A DNA stretch of 64,000 bases from NCBI RefSeq assembly GCF_900101875.1, contig NZ_FNAI01000004.1, forward strand, positions 186,001-250,000, given 5' to 3'. The translations under genes were made by a program, and so were the position numbers. Position 1 is the stretch's first letter. Each line of letters begins with the position of its first letter. Positions 8,302-16,030 of this stretch are shown here, piece after piece. The notes under the pieces are model-generated. The model saw only the letters and a list, made by a program, of their open reading frames with translations, did no database searches and was not told the DNA's origin. This DNA is from Mucilaginibacter pineti (GTDB lineage Bacteria > Bacteroidota > Bacteroidia > Sphingobacteriales > Sphingobacteriaceae).

Positions 8302-8568
8302 ATGAATGATAACTCAAAAGTAGTTGTTGCATTGCTTGCTGGTTTAGCCGCAGGAGCAGCTTTAGGAATTTTATTTGCACCTGATAAAGGTAATGAAACA
8401 CGCGATAAGCTTACAGAATCATTAAAGAACCTGGGCGATTCTATAAAAGATACCGCCGCGGCCGAAATTGATAACCTGGTTGGCTTAAAAGACAAAGTGG
8501 TTGAAAACATTAAATCAAAAATAAGGGGCGCCGAAGAAGAATATCAGGACGACCTGGAACACGCATAA
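8302..8568 (+). CDS. YtxH-domain envelope-stress protein
   Basis: 88 aa. A short N-terminal hydrophobic helix with GxxxG character ([19 protein letters not shown], about 12-30) is followed by an amphipathic, charged helix of coiled-coil type. This is the standard YtxH layout ([10 protein letters not shown] motif), known from general-stress proteins of Gram-positives and widespread in Bacteroidota. ATG start after an AT-rich leader. It heads a likely operon with a holin-like membrane protein and a 147-aa unknown, a combination often seen in this group. Confidence 0.85.
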   Translation: MNDNSKVVVALLAGLAAGAALGILFAPDKGNETRDKLTESLKNLGDSIKDTAAAEIDNLVGLKDKVVENIKSKIRGAEEEYQDDLEHA

Positions 8569-8580
8569 TTAAGGATTAAA

Positions 8581-8670
8581 GAGCAAGGATTTATGGAGCA
8601 AAGAATAATGATCGTTAAGTAAGCAGATCATTTTCTGATCGATAATCCATAAATCCTTGTTCCTTGCTCC
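8581..8670. repeat. Imperfect long inverted repeat between ytxH and the holin-like gene
   Basis: 'gagcaaggatttatgga' at 8581-8597 faces 'tccataaatccttgttcc' and 'ttgctcc' at 8646-8670, with a further 'gatcg/cgatc' pair inside. It can fold into a long hairpin within the operon. An antisense frame at 8569-8862 that crosses it is not a credible gene. Confidence 0.7.
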
Positions 8671-8701
8671 CGAACAAATTATCGAATTATATATACATCC
8701 T

Positions 8702-9052
8702 ATGGAAGCCAAAAAAGAAACACCACCACCATTACCACCTATAATTGACCAGTTAAAGGAGTACGCCGAAACTCGCTTTAAGCTATTTAAATATGAGGCT
8801 ATAGAAGGTGGAACTTCAATTTTAGCAAATATAATTACCGATGTTGTTGTGATTGTAAGCATGCTGATTGCATTTATGTTTGCCAGCTTTACTTTAGCTT
8901 ATTACCTGGCCGATGTGTTAAAATCAACCTGGGCGGGCTTCGGGTGCGTAGCATTAATTTACGTTTTCATTGCACTCATCATAAAGTTCAACCGGCTGAA
9001 ATTCGAAAAGTCGATAGCAAACATCTTCATCCAAAAAATATTCAAAAACTAA
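8702..9052 (+). CDS. Phage-holin-family (DUF1469-like) membrane protein
   Basis: 116 aa from the ATG at 8702. An upstream ATG at 8657 in the same frame would add 15 residues encoded by the inverted repeat, so I prefer the internal start. A charged N-terminal helix is followed by two membrane helices (about 45-70 and 76-98: DVVVIVSMLIAFMFASFTLA and SAWAG-like turn then CVALIYVFIALII). This matches the putative Actinobacteriophage-holin III / phage holin 3_6 family found beside YtxH genes. The family is probably not lytic; a role in envelope stress is the usual assumption. Confidence 0.8.
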   Translation: MEAKKETPPPLPPIIDQLKEYAETRFKLFKYEAIEGGTSILANIITDVVVIVSMLIAFMFASFTLAYYLADVLKSTWAGFGCVALIYVFIALIIKFNRLKFEKSIANIFIQKIFKN

Positions 9053-9056
9053 CAGC

Positions 9057-9500
9057 ATGGCTTTCCAAATAAAATCGATACATGATCTGCAGGATGAGAT
9101 CTTTAGACTAAAGACGGTTGAAGACCAGCAGAGCGTGCTTTTAAAGGCCCGCTTCAGCAGTCCTTCGGCTATATTTTCATCCGTTTTAACCCTGTTCCCC
9201 CGTTCGCATGATACCGATGGTATTAAAAACCCAGGTCTTTTTCATCCGGACATCATCAACCTTGTTTCGAGGTTTGTAATTCCGCTTACCTTAAATAAAA
9301 CCATTTTTAAGCATTCTAACTTTATTGTTAAAACGTTGGTAGGCCTGGTATCGCAAAAGGCATCCAACTATGTTAATGAAGATTCCGTTTCGGGCGTATG
9401 GGGTACTGTTAAAGGTATTTTTGAAAAATTCACCAAAAAGAAGCCAAAGCATACCGATAAACCGGCATACAGGCAGCCCGACTTGGGCCCGGCCATATAA
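9057..9500 (+). CDS. Unknown protein, third gene of the ytxH operon
   Basis: 147 aa, starting 4 bp after the holin-like gene. No signal peptide and no certain membrane helix. The N-terminal part (IHDLQDEIFRLKTVEDQQ) is a charged helix; the middle has amphipathic segments; the tail is lysine- and proline-rich (FTKKKPKHTDKPAYRQPD). I do not recognise a family. Tight spacing says it is co-expressed with the two membrane proteins before it, and a peripheral membrane role would fit its basic tail. Confidence 0.7.
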   Translation: MAFQIKSIHDLQDEIFRLKTVEDQQSVLLKARFSSPSAIFSSVLTLFPRSHDTDGIKNPGLFHPDIINLVSRFVIPLTLNKTIFKHSNFIVKTLVGLVSQKASNYVNEDSVSGVWGTVKGIFEKFTKKKPKHTDKPAYRQPDLGPAI

Positions 9501-9541
9501 AGCTATTTTAACTGCCTGCCCGCTCAATTAGCAGAAAAAAC

Positions 9542-9549
9542 TATTTTTG
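9542..9549 (+). promoter_or_regulatory. Candidate -7 element of trmB
   Basis: TATTTTTG matches the Bacteroidota TAnnTTTG -7 consensus and would start transcription roughly 12-15 bp before the GTG codon. No clear -33 element is visible. Confidence 0.3.
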
Positions 9550-9568
9550 CACTTTATTTAAAAATTAA

Positions 9569-10219
9569 GTGGGAAAAGATAAGTTAAAACGCTTTGCCGA
9601 AATTGATACCTTCAGCAATGTATTACAGTTAGATGCCGGCAAGCCTTTTAAAGGTGCTTGGAGCAGGGATTTTTTTAAAAACGACAACCCGGTAGTACTG
9701 GAGCTGGCCTGCGGCAAAGGCGAGTACACCGTAAACCTTGCCCAACTATTTCCAGATAAAAACTTTATTGGTATTGATTACAAAGGCAACCGCATTTGGC
9801 GTGGTGCTAAAACTGCTATTGAAGATGGTGTGCCCAATGTAGCCTTCCTCCGCATCCAGATAGAAAACCTGCTTGATTATTTTGCCCCCGGCGAAGTAGA
9901 CGAAATCTGGATAACCTTCCCCGATCCGCAGCCGCAATTGAGCCGGGAGAAGAAAAGACTTACCTCGCCGCGTTTTTTAAACAAGTACATCGAAATACTA
10001 AAAACCGGTGGTTGCGTAAATTTAAAAACCGACAACGACGGCCTGCATGCTTACACTGCCGAAAAGATTGACGAGCTAAAATTGCACCTGCATATTAAAA
10101 CCGAAGATCTTTACCATTCTCCTTACGCCAACGAGGTACTATCAATAAAAACCTACTACGAAAAAAAATATTTGAAGGATAACAAGAACATTAACTATCT
10201 TAAATTTTCGTTCGCTTAA
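9569..10219 (+). CDS. trmB: tRNA (guanine-N7)-methyltransferase
   Basis: 216 aa, GTG start. SAM-binding motif I is LELACGKGEYTVNLA (about 45-59), motif II GIDYKGNRIWRGAK, and the signature ITFPDPQP (about 114-121) with downstream KRLTSPRF identify TrmB, which methylates G46 in the tRNA variable loop. Length and motif order are standard. Cytoplasmic. Monocistronic, with a palindromic repeat immediately downstream. Confidence 0.95.
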   Translation: MGKDKLKRFAEIDTFSNVLQLDAGKPFKGAWSRDFFKNDNPVVLELACGKGEYTVNLAQLFPDKNFIGIDYKGNRIWRGAKTAIEDGVPNVAFLRIQIENLLDYFAPGEVDEIWITFPDPQPQLSREKKRLTSPRFLNKYIEILKTGGCVNLKTDNDGLHAYTAEKIDELKLHLHIKTEDLYHSPYANEVLSIKTYYEKKYLKDNKNINYLKFSFA

Positions 10220-10230
10220 TTACAAAAGGG

Positions 10231-10306
10231 CTGTCATGCTGAGCCTGTCGAAGCATAGCGGGTAAAGGCCTCTACTCGCCCCCCTTCGACAAGCTCAGGG
10301 TGACAG
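10231..10306. repeat. REP-like palindrome (ctgtcatgctgagcctgtcg family)
   Basis: Arms 10231-10253 and 10283-10306 are near-complementary (CTGTCAtGCTGAGCcTGTCGAAG type) around about 30 nt. A half-copy occurs near 24218 and a diverged copy near 39895-39955. Located between trmB and the alkyltransferase-like gene. Confidence 0.8.
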
Positions 10307-10362
10307 GCCCGCTACATTGACCATTTCAATAACATAGTGTAAAATTATACAAGACTTTCACC

Positions 10363-10695
10363 ATGGAAGACATCAACTTTTTTGATAAAGTTTACCAGGT
10401 TGCCCGCTTAATACCAAAGGGCAGGGTAACTTCCTATGGTGCAATTGCAGCTTACCTGGGCACAAAGGGATCGTCGAGAATGGTGGGTTATGCCATGCAG
10501 GCTGCAGGCAAGGCTAAGCCGCCCGTACCGGCACATAGGGTAGTTAACAGGCAGGGTTTGCTTACTGCAAAATTCCATTTCGGCGGCAACACCATGCAGG
10601 AAATGCTGGAAAGCGAGGGTGTAAAAGTTATTGACGACCAGGTACAGGATTTTAAAACCCACTTCTGGGACCCTATGATCGAGCTGGCTTTGTAG
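10363..10695 (+). CDS. Alkyltransferase-like protein (ATL), catalytic Cys replaced by Ala
   Basis: 110 aa, homologous to the DNA-binding domain of O6-methylguanine-DNA methyltransferase. The winged-helix core shows IPKGRVTSYGAIA (with Y25) and the arginine finger in SSRMVGYAM (R39). The alkyl-acceptor motif PCHRV reads PAHRV (A57, H58, R59). Known ATL proteins mostly carry Trp there; here it is Ala. Such proteins bind O6-alkylguanine and flag it for nucleotide-excision repair without removing the alkyl group. This one should therefore be a damage sensor, not a repair enzyme. Monocistronic. Confidence 0.9.
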   Translation: MEDINFFDKVYQVARLIPKGRVTSYGAIAAYLGTKGSSRMVGYAMQAAGKAKPPVPAHRVVNRQGLLTAKFHFGGNTMQEMLESEGVKVIDDQVQDFKTHFWDPMIELAL

Positions 10696-10700
10696 GCAGT

Positions 10701-10895
10701 TTATAGCAGTATGCTGTTGTACCAGGTAACCATCACCAATAATTCAACCAGCGGCACAATTACAGCCGTTGTTTTATAACCGCTGGTGTAAAGCCAGCGA
10801 AAAGTGTAACTGCAAATTATTATGGGTATAGCTATAGTCAACAGCCAAAATAAAGCTTCAAAAAACACATAATCAGTTTCGATACTTCCGGGCAT
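10701..10895 (-). CDS. Small unknown two-helix membrane protein
   Basis: 64 aa with two hydrophobic stretches (about 10-32 and 42-63, IVPLVELLVMVTWYNSILL). Its ATG is 2 bp after the VOC gene's stop on the same strand, which supports a real, co-transcribed gene. It converges on the ATL gene with a 5-bp gap. No family recognised. Confidence 0.55.
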   Translation of the reverse strand: MPGSIETDYVFFEALFWLLTIAIPIIICSYTFRWLYTSGYKTTAVIVPLVELLVMVTWYNSILL

Positions 10896-10897
10896 AG

Positions 10898-11257
10898 CTA
10901 ATCAATAATTTGCAATAACTCCATCCTGTTACCAAAGGGATCAATAAAAGAAAACCGGATACGCCCGGCAATATCGGGCTCCTCCAAAAACTTCAAACCG
11001 TAATTCTCCAGGTGTTTGCGCGCCGCAACAACGTCGGTTATTTCAAACGCGGTATGGCGGGATGTATAGGGCAATGCCGCTTCTACTCCTATATGCAGTT
11101 CCATATCGCCAATACCAAACCAATACCCGGCCGATGAAAATCGGGGTCTTTCTATTTGCTGTAAGCCAAGCACATTGGCATAAAACAATCGCGCCTCCTC
11201 CAGTCTTTGAGGCGGTACACAAATGTGAATATGGTTGGCACGTTTAAAGTTGATCAT
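10898..11257 (-). CDS. VOC-superfamily protein (glyoxalase/bleomycin-resistance fold)
   Basis: 119 aa from ATG 11257 (MINFKRANHIHICVPP). An upstream ATG at 11296 would add a hydrophobic leader not expected in this family, so I start at 11257. Paired beta-alpha-beta-beta-beta modules are visible: HIHICVPPQRLEEARLFYANVLGL, then HTAFEITDVVAARKHLE, with metal-type positions H (HIHI), E (MELHIG), H (SRHTAFE) and E (RMELLQI). Typical of small dioxygenase/glyoxalase-like enzymes. Substrate not predictable. Confidence 0.85.
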   Translation of the reverse strand: MINFKRANHIHICVPPQRLEEARLFYANVLGLQQIERPRFSSAGYWFGIGDMELHIGVEAALPYTSRHTAFEITDVVAARKHLENYGLKFLEEPDIAGRIRFSFIDPFGNRMELLQIID

Positions 11258-11343
11258 GACTATTACAATTATAAGGCTTTTGGCTATTAAATGCACCGCG
11301 CGGCGGCTCTTTTAAAACATCCCGATTTCATATCTTTGAAAAA

Positions 11344-11970
11344 ATGGAGCTTTTATCTGTAGGCCAGCACATAGTGCAGGAAATTAAACAAACCAGCAGT
11401 CTGGAGTGGATAGGTGCCGTAACAGGTATTGGCTGCGTTTACCTGGCCGCCAAACAAAGCATCTGGAACTGGCCCGTTGGCATCATCAGCGTACTGGCCT
11501 ACGTTATTGTTTTTTACGAAAGCAAGCTTTTTGGCGATGCCGGTTTGCAGATCTATTTTTTAGGTACGGGGATATACGGCTGGTATTTTTGGCTCCGGAA
11601 AAAAGAACGACATGAAAAACCGGTAACCAGTTTAACCCCGCGCCAATACATTTGGGTTATTATAGCTACGCTGATATTATCGGGCCTGCTTGGACTTTTT
11701 CTGCATAAATTTACCAGTACCAATGTACCTTATATTGATGGCTGCTGTACGGCCATCAGCTTTATGGCCCAGCTGCTCATGACCCGCAAGGTACTTCAAA
11801 ACTGGGCGCTATGGATCTTTGTAGATATTTGCTACGTGCCGCTATACATTTATAAAAGTTTGTATGTAACGGCCATCCTATACGTTATTCTGCTGGTACT
11901 GGCCTGCCTCGGCTACATCGACTGGCGACGGGAGTATAACAAGATCAAGGCGGAGGGCGATAATGCTTAA
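11344..11970 (+). CDS. pnuC: PnuC-family nicotinamide riboside/vitamin transporter
   Basis: 208 aa with seven predicted membrane helices. The signature (I)WNWPVGIISV (about 39-48) and the later QNWALWIFVD segment (about 158-167) are substrate-pocket motifs of PnuC/PnuT facilitators. No TPP riboswitch is visible upstream, which argues mildly for nicotinamide riboside over thiamine. A -7-like TATCTTTG sits at 11331-11338, only 5 bp before the ATG, so the message may be almost leaderless. In many Bacteroidota a nadR-like kinase gene follows; here the downstream sequence is taken over by repeats. Confidence 0.9.
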   Translation: MELLSVGQHIVQEIKQTSSLEWIGAVTGIGCVYLAAKQSIWNWPVGIISVLAYVIVFYESKLFGDAGLQIYFLGTGIYGWYFWLRKKERHEKPVTSLTPRQYIWVIIATLILSGLLGLFLHKFTSTNVPYIDGCCTAISFMAQLLMTRKVLQNWALWIFVDICYVPLYIYKSLYVTAILYVILLVLACLGYIDWRREYNKIKAEGDNA

Positions 11971-11993
11971 AATTATACTATTTACTGGCTTGG

Positions 11994-12196
11994 GCTTTCA
12001 GCCATAAGTGTTCGAAACCCTAGAGATTTATAAAAAGGTTGTCATTTCGACGAGCCCGCATGGGCGTTGTGTGTGAGGGGTAAGGAGAAAGCTTCAACGA
12101 AATACTGAGTCCACTTGTATTTCGCAGAAGATTTCTCCTCGTACCTCGTCGAAATGACAACCTTTTTTATTTGTTCGAACACTTTTGGCTTTCAGC
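11994..12196. mobile_element. MITE-like element D with perfect 9-bp target duplication
   Basis: The 185-bp element (12003-12187) starts CATAAGTGTTCGAAA and ends in the complement GTTCGAACACTTTTG. It is bracketed by a perfect direct repeat GCTTTCAGC (11994-12002 and 12188-12196). Its interior is an imperfect long palindrome carrying 'ggttgtcatttcgacgag' and 'ctcgtcgaaatgacaacc'. Removing the element and one copy of the duplication restores a dispersed 'ggctttcagcc' repeat that continues to about 12235. No coding capacity. Confidence 0.85.
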
Positions 12197-12256
12197 CCGT
12201 GACTTAGCATGGTGTCGGCTTTCAGCCGACGGGCAATATGACATCCTTTTTTAAGT

Positions 12257-12338
12257 TTGTCATTCTGAGCGAAGCGAAGAATCTAATCGCCGACATGCAA
12301 GCCGTATAGCAGATTCTTCGCTCCGCTCAGAATGACAA
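12257..12338. repeat. REP-like palindrome, 28-bp arms
   Basis: Arms 12257-12284 and 12311-12338 are complementary with one mismatch (TTGTCATTCTGAGCG type). The same family recurs with perfect arms at 40652-40745. Followed by iterated 'atctgcacatctgaaat' words at 12345-12412. The whole interval 11971-12408 has no gene. Confidence 0.8.
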
Positions 12339-12408
12339 TATTTTTAAATATCTGCACATCTGTAATTTGAAATCTGCACATCTGAAATCTAAAATCTGCA
12401 CATCTATC

Positions 12409-12903
12409 TCACACTTCCTTGCGCATCACATAATCATTCATGAAGTATTCGCCTATGGCAATATCTTCCATGTAGGCTATTTTGAAACCCATTTTTTGAT
12501 AAAAATTGCGGGCGTTGTTGTAGCGGTTCACGTTTAGTTCCAGCAGTTTTTTGCCGGCTTTTTTTGTTTTTTGAGCAACTTCGTTTATCAATATTTTGCC
12601 ATATCCCTTTCCCTGGGTTTGCGGCAGGCAATACAGCTTATGCAGCTTATACACATCGGGATTTTCATCGCGGGGCGAGTATGCCGCAAAGGCCACCGGC
12701 ACATCACCCTCCAATAGTAACAGGTAGGTTTGGGTGTTTTTCGCTATCTGCGTAGTAATTTTATCTGTAGCGTAAATTTCGCCCAGCATAAATATTATCT
12801 GCTCAGTAGGCAATAAGGGTCCGTAGGTTGCCCACCATGTTTTATCGGCTATCTGGCGGATGGTTTCAACATCATTTATGGTTGCTTTGCGTATCGTATA
12901 CAT
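12409..12903 (-). CDS. GNAT-family N-acetyltransferase
   Basis: 164 aa. The acetyl-CoA pyrophosphate-binding signature is QTQGKGYGKILI (about 96-107, Q/R-x-x-G-x-G/A), preceded by the beta4 strand KLYCLP and followed by LELNVNRYNNARNFYQKMGF, the conserved beta5/alpha4 region. The start overlaps the end of pepT by 28 bp in another frame, so the two are probably translationally linked. Acceptor substrate unknown; the family includes antibiotic, protein and small-amine acetylases. Confidence 0.88.
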   Translation of the reverse strand: MYTIRKATINDVETIRQIADKTWWATYGPLLPTEQIIFMLGEIYATDKITTQIAKNTQTYLLLLEGDVPVAFAAYSPRDENPDVYKLHKLYCLPQTQGKGYGKILINEVAQKTKKAGKKLLELNVNRYNNARNFYQKMGFKIAYMEDIAIGEYFMNDYVMRKEV

Positions 12904-14177
12904 GTTATAATAGTATCTTCATTAAAATAACTTTTTTCCTCCCATATCATACAAAGGTGCAATATGGTTTCTACGGCTTTTTGCATATCCTGTACAGATA
13001 CCCATTCCTGTTTGCTATGAAAAGCGTGTTCGCCGGCAAAAATATTGGGACAAGGCAATCCCATGAATGACAGGCGCGAACCATCGGTACCGCCCCTTAT
13101 ACTGCAAAGTTTGGCGGTTAATCCGGTACGGTCAATAGCCTCCATCGCGTAAGCCACAATCTGCGGATTTTCATCCAGCACGCCTTTCATGTTGCGGTAT
13201 TGCTGGCTGGTGGTTAGGGTATATGACGATGCCGGGTACTGCTCCAAAACCGCATCGGCAGTATGGCGGATAACATTGGCATGACCCTTCAACTTCTCCG
13301 CATCAAAATCACGGATGATGAAGTCGATAGTCGCCGTTTCTACATGACCCTCCATGCCAACAGGATGTACAAAACCCTCCATATCCTCAGTATGCTCTGG
13401 CGACAGGCTATCCGGCAACGCCGCTATTATCTTGCCCGCAATTTTTATGGCACTTTCCATTTTGCCTTTTGCAAAGCCGGGGTGCGCACTTATTCCGTTT
13501 ATGGTAAGCCTGGCACCATCGGCACTAAATGTTTCATTTTCCATATTGCCCGCGCTTTCGCCATCCATAGTGTAACCGGCAAAGGCGCCAAGTTTGGCAA
13601 TATCTACATGATCTACCCCGTGGCCAACCTCTTCATCGGGCGTAAATAATATGCGGATGTCACCATGCTTAATTTCGGGATGGTTCATCAGCTGATAGCA
13701 GGCATCCATAATTTCGGCAACGCCTGCTTTGTTATCCGCACCCAGCAAGGTAGTACCGCTGGCCGTTATCACATCATTGCCCAGTTGGTTTTTAAGATCG
13801 GTGTGTTCTGTTAGTTTGATGACCTGCGTGTTATCATCGGGCAAAACAATATCCTGTCCCTGGTAATTTTTATGCACAAGGGGCTTCACGTTTTTACCGC
13901 TGCAATCGGGCGCGGTATCCACATGCGAGCAAAAGCATATCACGGGCACCTGCTTGTTGGTATTTGAGGGAATGGTGGCGTATACATAACCAAATTCATC
14001 AATATGCGCATCACTTACACCAATGGCCAACAGCTCATTAACCAGCAAGCGGCTCAGGTCTTTTTGCTTTTCTGTTGATGGGAAGGAAACCGAAGATGGA
14101 TCAGATTGCGTATCGATAGTAACGTAACGCAAAAAACGTTCGGTAACTGTAAAATTTAGTGATGAATTAAAATTCAT
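12876..14177 (-). CDS. pepT: Peptidase T (tripeptide aminopeptidase)
   Basis: 433 aa of the M20 metallopeptidase family. Zinc ligands and catalytic residues are visible: CSHVDTAPD (H about 84, catalytic D two residues on), GADNKAGVAE (bridging D), TPDEEVGHGVD (catalytic and metal Glu), and HAFHSKQEW near the C-terminus. This motif set and length identify PepT, which removes N-terminal residues from tripeptides in the cytoplasm. It is slightly longer than E. coli PepT (about 408 aa), mainly at the C-terminus, which runs into the overlapping GNAT gene. Confidence 0.93.
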   Translation of the reverse strand: MNFNSSLNFTVTERFLRYVTIDTQSDPSSVSFPSTEKQKDLSRLLVNELLAIGVSDAHIDEFGYVYATIPSNTNKQVPVICFCSHVDTAPDCSGKNVKPLVHKNYQGQDIVLPDDNTQVIKLTEHTDLKNQLGNDVITASGTTLLGADNKAGVAEIMDACYQLMNHPEIKHGDIRILFTPDEEVGHGVDHVDIAKLGAFAGYTMDGESAGNMENETFSADGARLTINGISAHPGFAKGKMESAIKIAGKIIAALPDSLSPEHTEDMEGFVHPVGMEGHVETATIDFIIRDFDAEKLKGHANVIRHTADAVLEQYPASSYTLTTSQQYRNMKGVLDENPQIVAYAMEAIDRTGLTAKLCSIRGGTDGSRLSFMGLPCPNIFAGEHAFHSKQEWVSVQDMQKAVETILHLCMIWEEKSYFNEDTIITCIRYAKQP

Positions 14178-14256
14178 AAGTTTATATTAGTGAAATTTTT
14201 TTTACCCAATTTTGAACTTCCTGGTTAGCATTGTAAATATTGATTAAAAAATAACA

Positions 14257-14979
14257 TTGAAAAAATATATTCTGATTTTTGTTTTTGCTTCTGCTTCGCT
14301 CGTGGCGAAAGCCCAAAGCGGTTTTAATTATTACGAGTGGGGTGTTGGCGCCGGAGCAAGCATAGTGCGACCCTATGCCGACTTAAAAAAACAATATAAC
14401 GACCTTGCCTTCAACATAAACCTTACTTACAATTATAGCCCGTATGTGCCCATAGCACTTGAGCTACAATTAGGTACCCTACGCGGCGGAGGCGATGCCA
14501 TAAGTCTTGACAAAGACACCCGAAAGTTTAACAACAAATACAAAGCGTTAATATTAAGAGGCGATTTGATGGCCGGCGAAATAATTGATTATGCCGATAA
14601 TGACTTTCTGAACGCTATAAAAGATTTTTATATAGGTTCTGGCATTGGGGCTATCAATAACAATGTAAAGGTTAACCGATATAGCCTTATCGATCCTACT
14701 TATAAATTCCCGGGCAAGGATAAAAGTGTTGAGCTACTTATTCCTTTAAGGTTTGGATATGAATTTAAATTGTACGATGCATACGATCAAAACTCGTTTA
14801 ATATAAGCATTACCTATCAGCATAATATTACTTTTGGGGAAGGATTGGATGGCTATAACGATCCGCCCGATAAATTCAAGAATAACGCCCTTGACCAGTA
14901 CGCGCAGGTTACCATAGGTTTTAAATATAATTTTGGTAATACAACCTCCTATACCAAGTTAATCAGAAGTTTCAGGTAA
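14257..14979 (+). CDS. Secreted outer-membrane beta-barrel-like protein
   Basis: 240 aa, TTG start. A signal peptide (about 19 residues, ending VAKAQ) precedes alternating strands such as YEWGVGAGASIVRPYADLK, FNINLTYNYSPYVPIALELQ and FNISITYQHNITF, with FKYNFGNTTSY near the end. The organisation resembles small Bacteroidota barrel proteins. A divergent partner (pepT) starts 80 bp upstream, and the MmcQ/YjbR gene abuts its stop codon. Function unknown. Confidence 0.75.
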   Translation: MKKYILIFVFASASLVAKAQSGFNYYEWGVGAGASIVRPYADLKKQYNDLAFNINLTYNYSPYVPIALELQLGTLRGGGDAISLDKDTRKFNNKYKALILRGDLMAGEIIDYADNDFLNAIKDFYIGSGIGAINNNVKVNRYSLIDPTYKFPGKDKSVELLIPLRFGYEFKLYDAYDQNSFNISITYQHNITFGEGLDGYNDPPDKFKNNALDQYAQVTIGFKYNFGNTTSYTKLIRSFR

Positions 14980-15336
14980 GTGAATGTAGAAGAACTGCGC
15001 GATTATTGCCTGCAAAAACCAGGAGCAACAGAAGGTTTTCCTTTTGGCGAAGATACCCTTGTTTTTAAAATAGCCGAAAAGATTTTCCTGCTGATAGGCT
15101 TGACCCAGGCCAACCGCTTCAACGTTAAGTGCGATCCCGAGCTTGCCGTTGACCTGCGCGAGCGCCATCCCGAAGTACAACCAGGCTACCACATGAACAA
15201 AAAAATGTGGAACACCGTTTATATGGACGGCTCGCTAACCCGCAAACAGCTCTGTGAAATGATTGATCATTCATACAAAGAAGTGGTTAAAAGTTTACCC
15301 AAGAAAATTCAGGCTGAAATAGCAGAGCTGGAATAA
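14980..15336 (+). CDS. MmcQ/YjbR family protein
   Basis: 118 aa, GTG start directly after the previous stop (no gap), so translation is probably coupled. The family motif set is present: LRDYCLQKPGATEGFPFGED, KIFLLIG, LKCDPE-type NVKCDPELAVDLRERHPEVQPGYHMNKKMWNTV, ending with LIDHSY-like EMIDHSYKEVVKSLPKK. Members have a CyaY-like DNA-binding fold; the biochemical role is not established. Confidence 0.88.
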   Translation: MNVEELRDYCLQKPGATEGFPFGEDTLVFKIAEKIFLLIGLTQANRFNVKCDPELAVDLRERHPEVQPGYHMNKKMWNTVYMDGSLTRKQLCEMIDHSYKEVVKSLPKKIQAEIAELE

Positions 15337-15354
15337 CTGCGGGAAGCGCTTTGA

Positions 15355-15574
15355 AAACTAACCAAGGCTACTACTCACCCCGGCTACGTTTCGCTGGCCG
15401 CCTCTCTCTACGGCAAGCCGTAAAGAGGGTGAAAACGTTTTTTCTGTTTTACATAATCTAAAATCTCAAACATTGCCTCCCCTCTTTCCGCCGAAGGCGA
15501 AGAGAGGGTGCCCGAGCGTAGCGATGGGCGGGTGAGTAGTCTGCGGTTAATACTCTCTTGCGCTCGTTTGTAAC
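15355..15574. repeat. Dispersed repeats left of MITE A
   Basis: No gene in 15337-16030. This part has two copies of a block built on 'ctctttccgccgaaggcg' and 'gcccgagcgtagcgatggg' (15361-15435 partial, 15475-15538); a third copy lies at 15890-15950. It then enters a 'gcgctcgtttgtaac' repeat that is interrupted at 15574 by MITE A. An antisense frame at 15408-15836 is repeat read-through. Confidence 0.7.
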
Positions 15575-15768
15575 CACAATTGTTGGGAAGAATAAATTTT
15601 AACAAAAAGGTTGTCATTTCGACGAGCCTGCATGGGAATTGCGTGTGAGCGACAAGGAGAAATCTTCTACGAAAGGCTAAGTTCAATTGCATATCGTAGA
15701 AGATTTCTCCTCGTACCTCGTTCGAAATGACAACGCCTTTTATCTTCCCAACACTTGTAGTTTGTAAC
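15566..15768. mobile_element. MITE-like element A with perfect 9-bp target duplication
   Basis: A 185-bp element (15575-15759) with ends CACAATTGTTGGGAAGA and the complement TCTTCCCAACACTTGTA. It is flanked by a perfect 9-bp direct repeat GTTTGTAAC at 15566-15574 and 15760-15768. The inner sequence is a long imperfect palindrome ('ggttgtcatttcgacgag' against 'cgttcgaaatgacaacg', and 'gagaaatcttctacg' against 'cgtagaagatttctc'). It is nearly identical to element B. The host sequence is itself a dispersed 'cgctcgtttgtaac' repeat. No coding capacity. Confidence 0.88.
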
Positions 15769-16030
15769 GAGCGCTTAACATGGTTACGCGATTGCATCGC
15801 GAAGAAGCATCGCAGACGCAAGAACACTTTAAGCACTCGTTACAAACGAGCGCAAGTGTCTACTTTATATTATCTCCACCAAACCCGCCCCTCTTTCCAG
15901 CGAAGCTGAAGAGAGGGTGCCCGAGCGCAGCGATGGGCGGGTGAGTAATCTGCGAGCGATACAACACGTATTTTTTTTCATTTACATTCAATTGTAATCG
16001 CTTGGTTCTATCTTAGCAGAAAGATTATCA

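Noticed and set aside
11257..11343. TPP or other riboswitch ahead of pnuC
   Set aside because: The 86-bp leader has no TPP-box (CUGAGA/ACCUGAU) pattern and is too short for the aptamer.
15408..15836. Minus-strand frame of 142 codons
   Set aside because: It consists of MITE A and dispersed repeats read in one frame; no start context and no protein-like composition.
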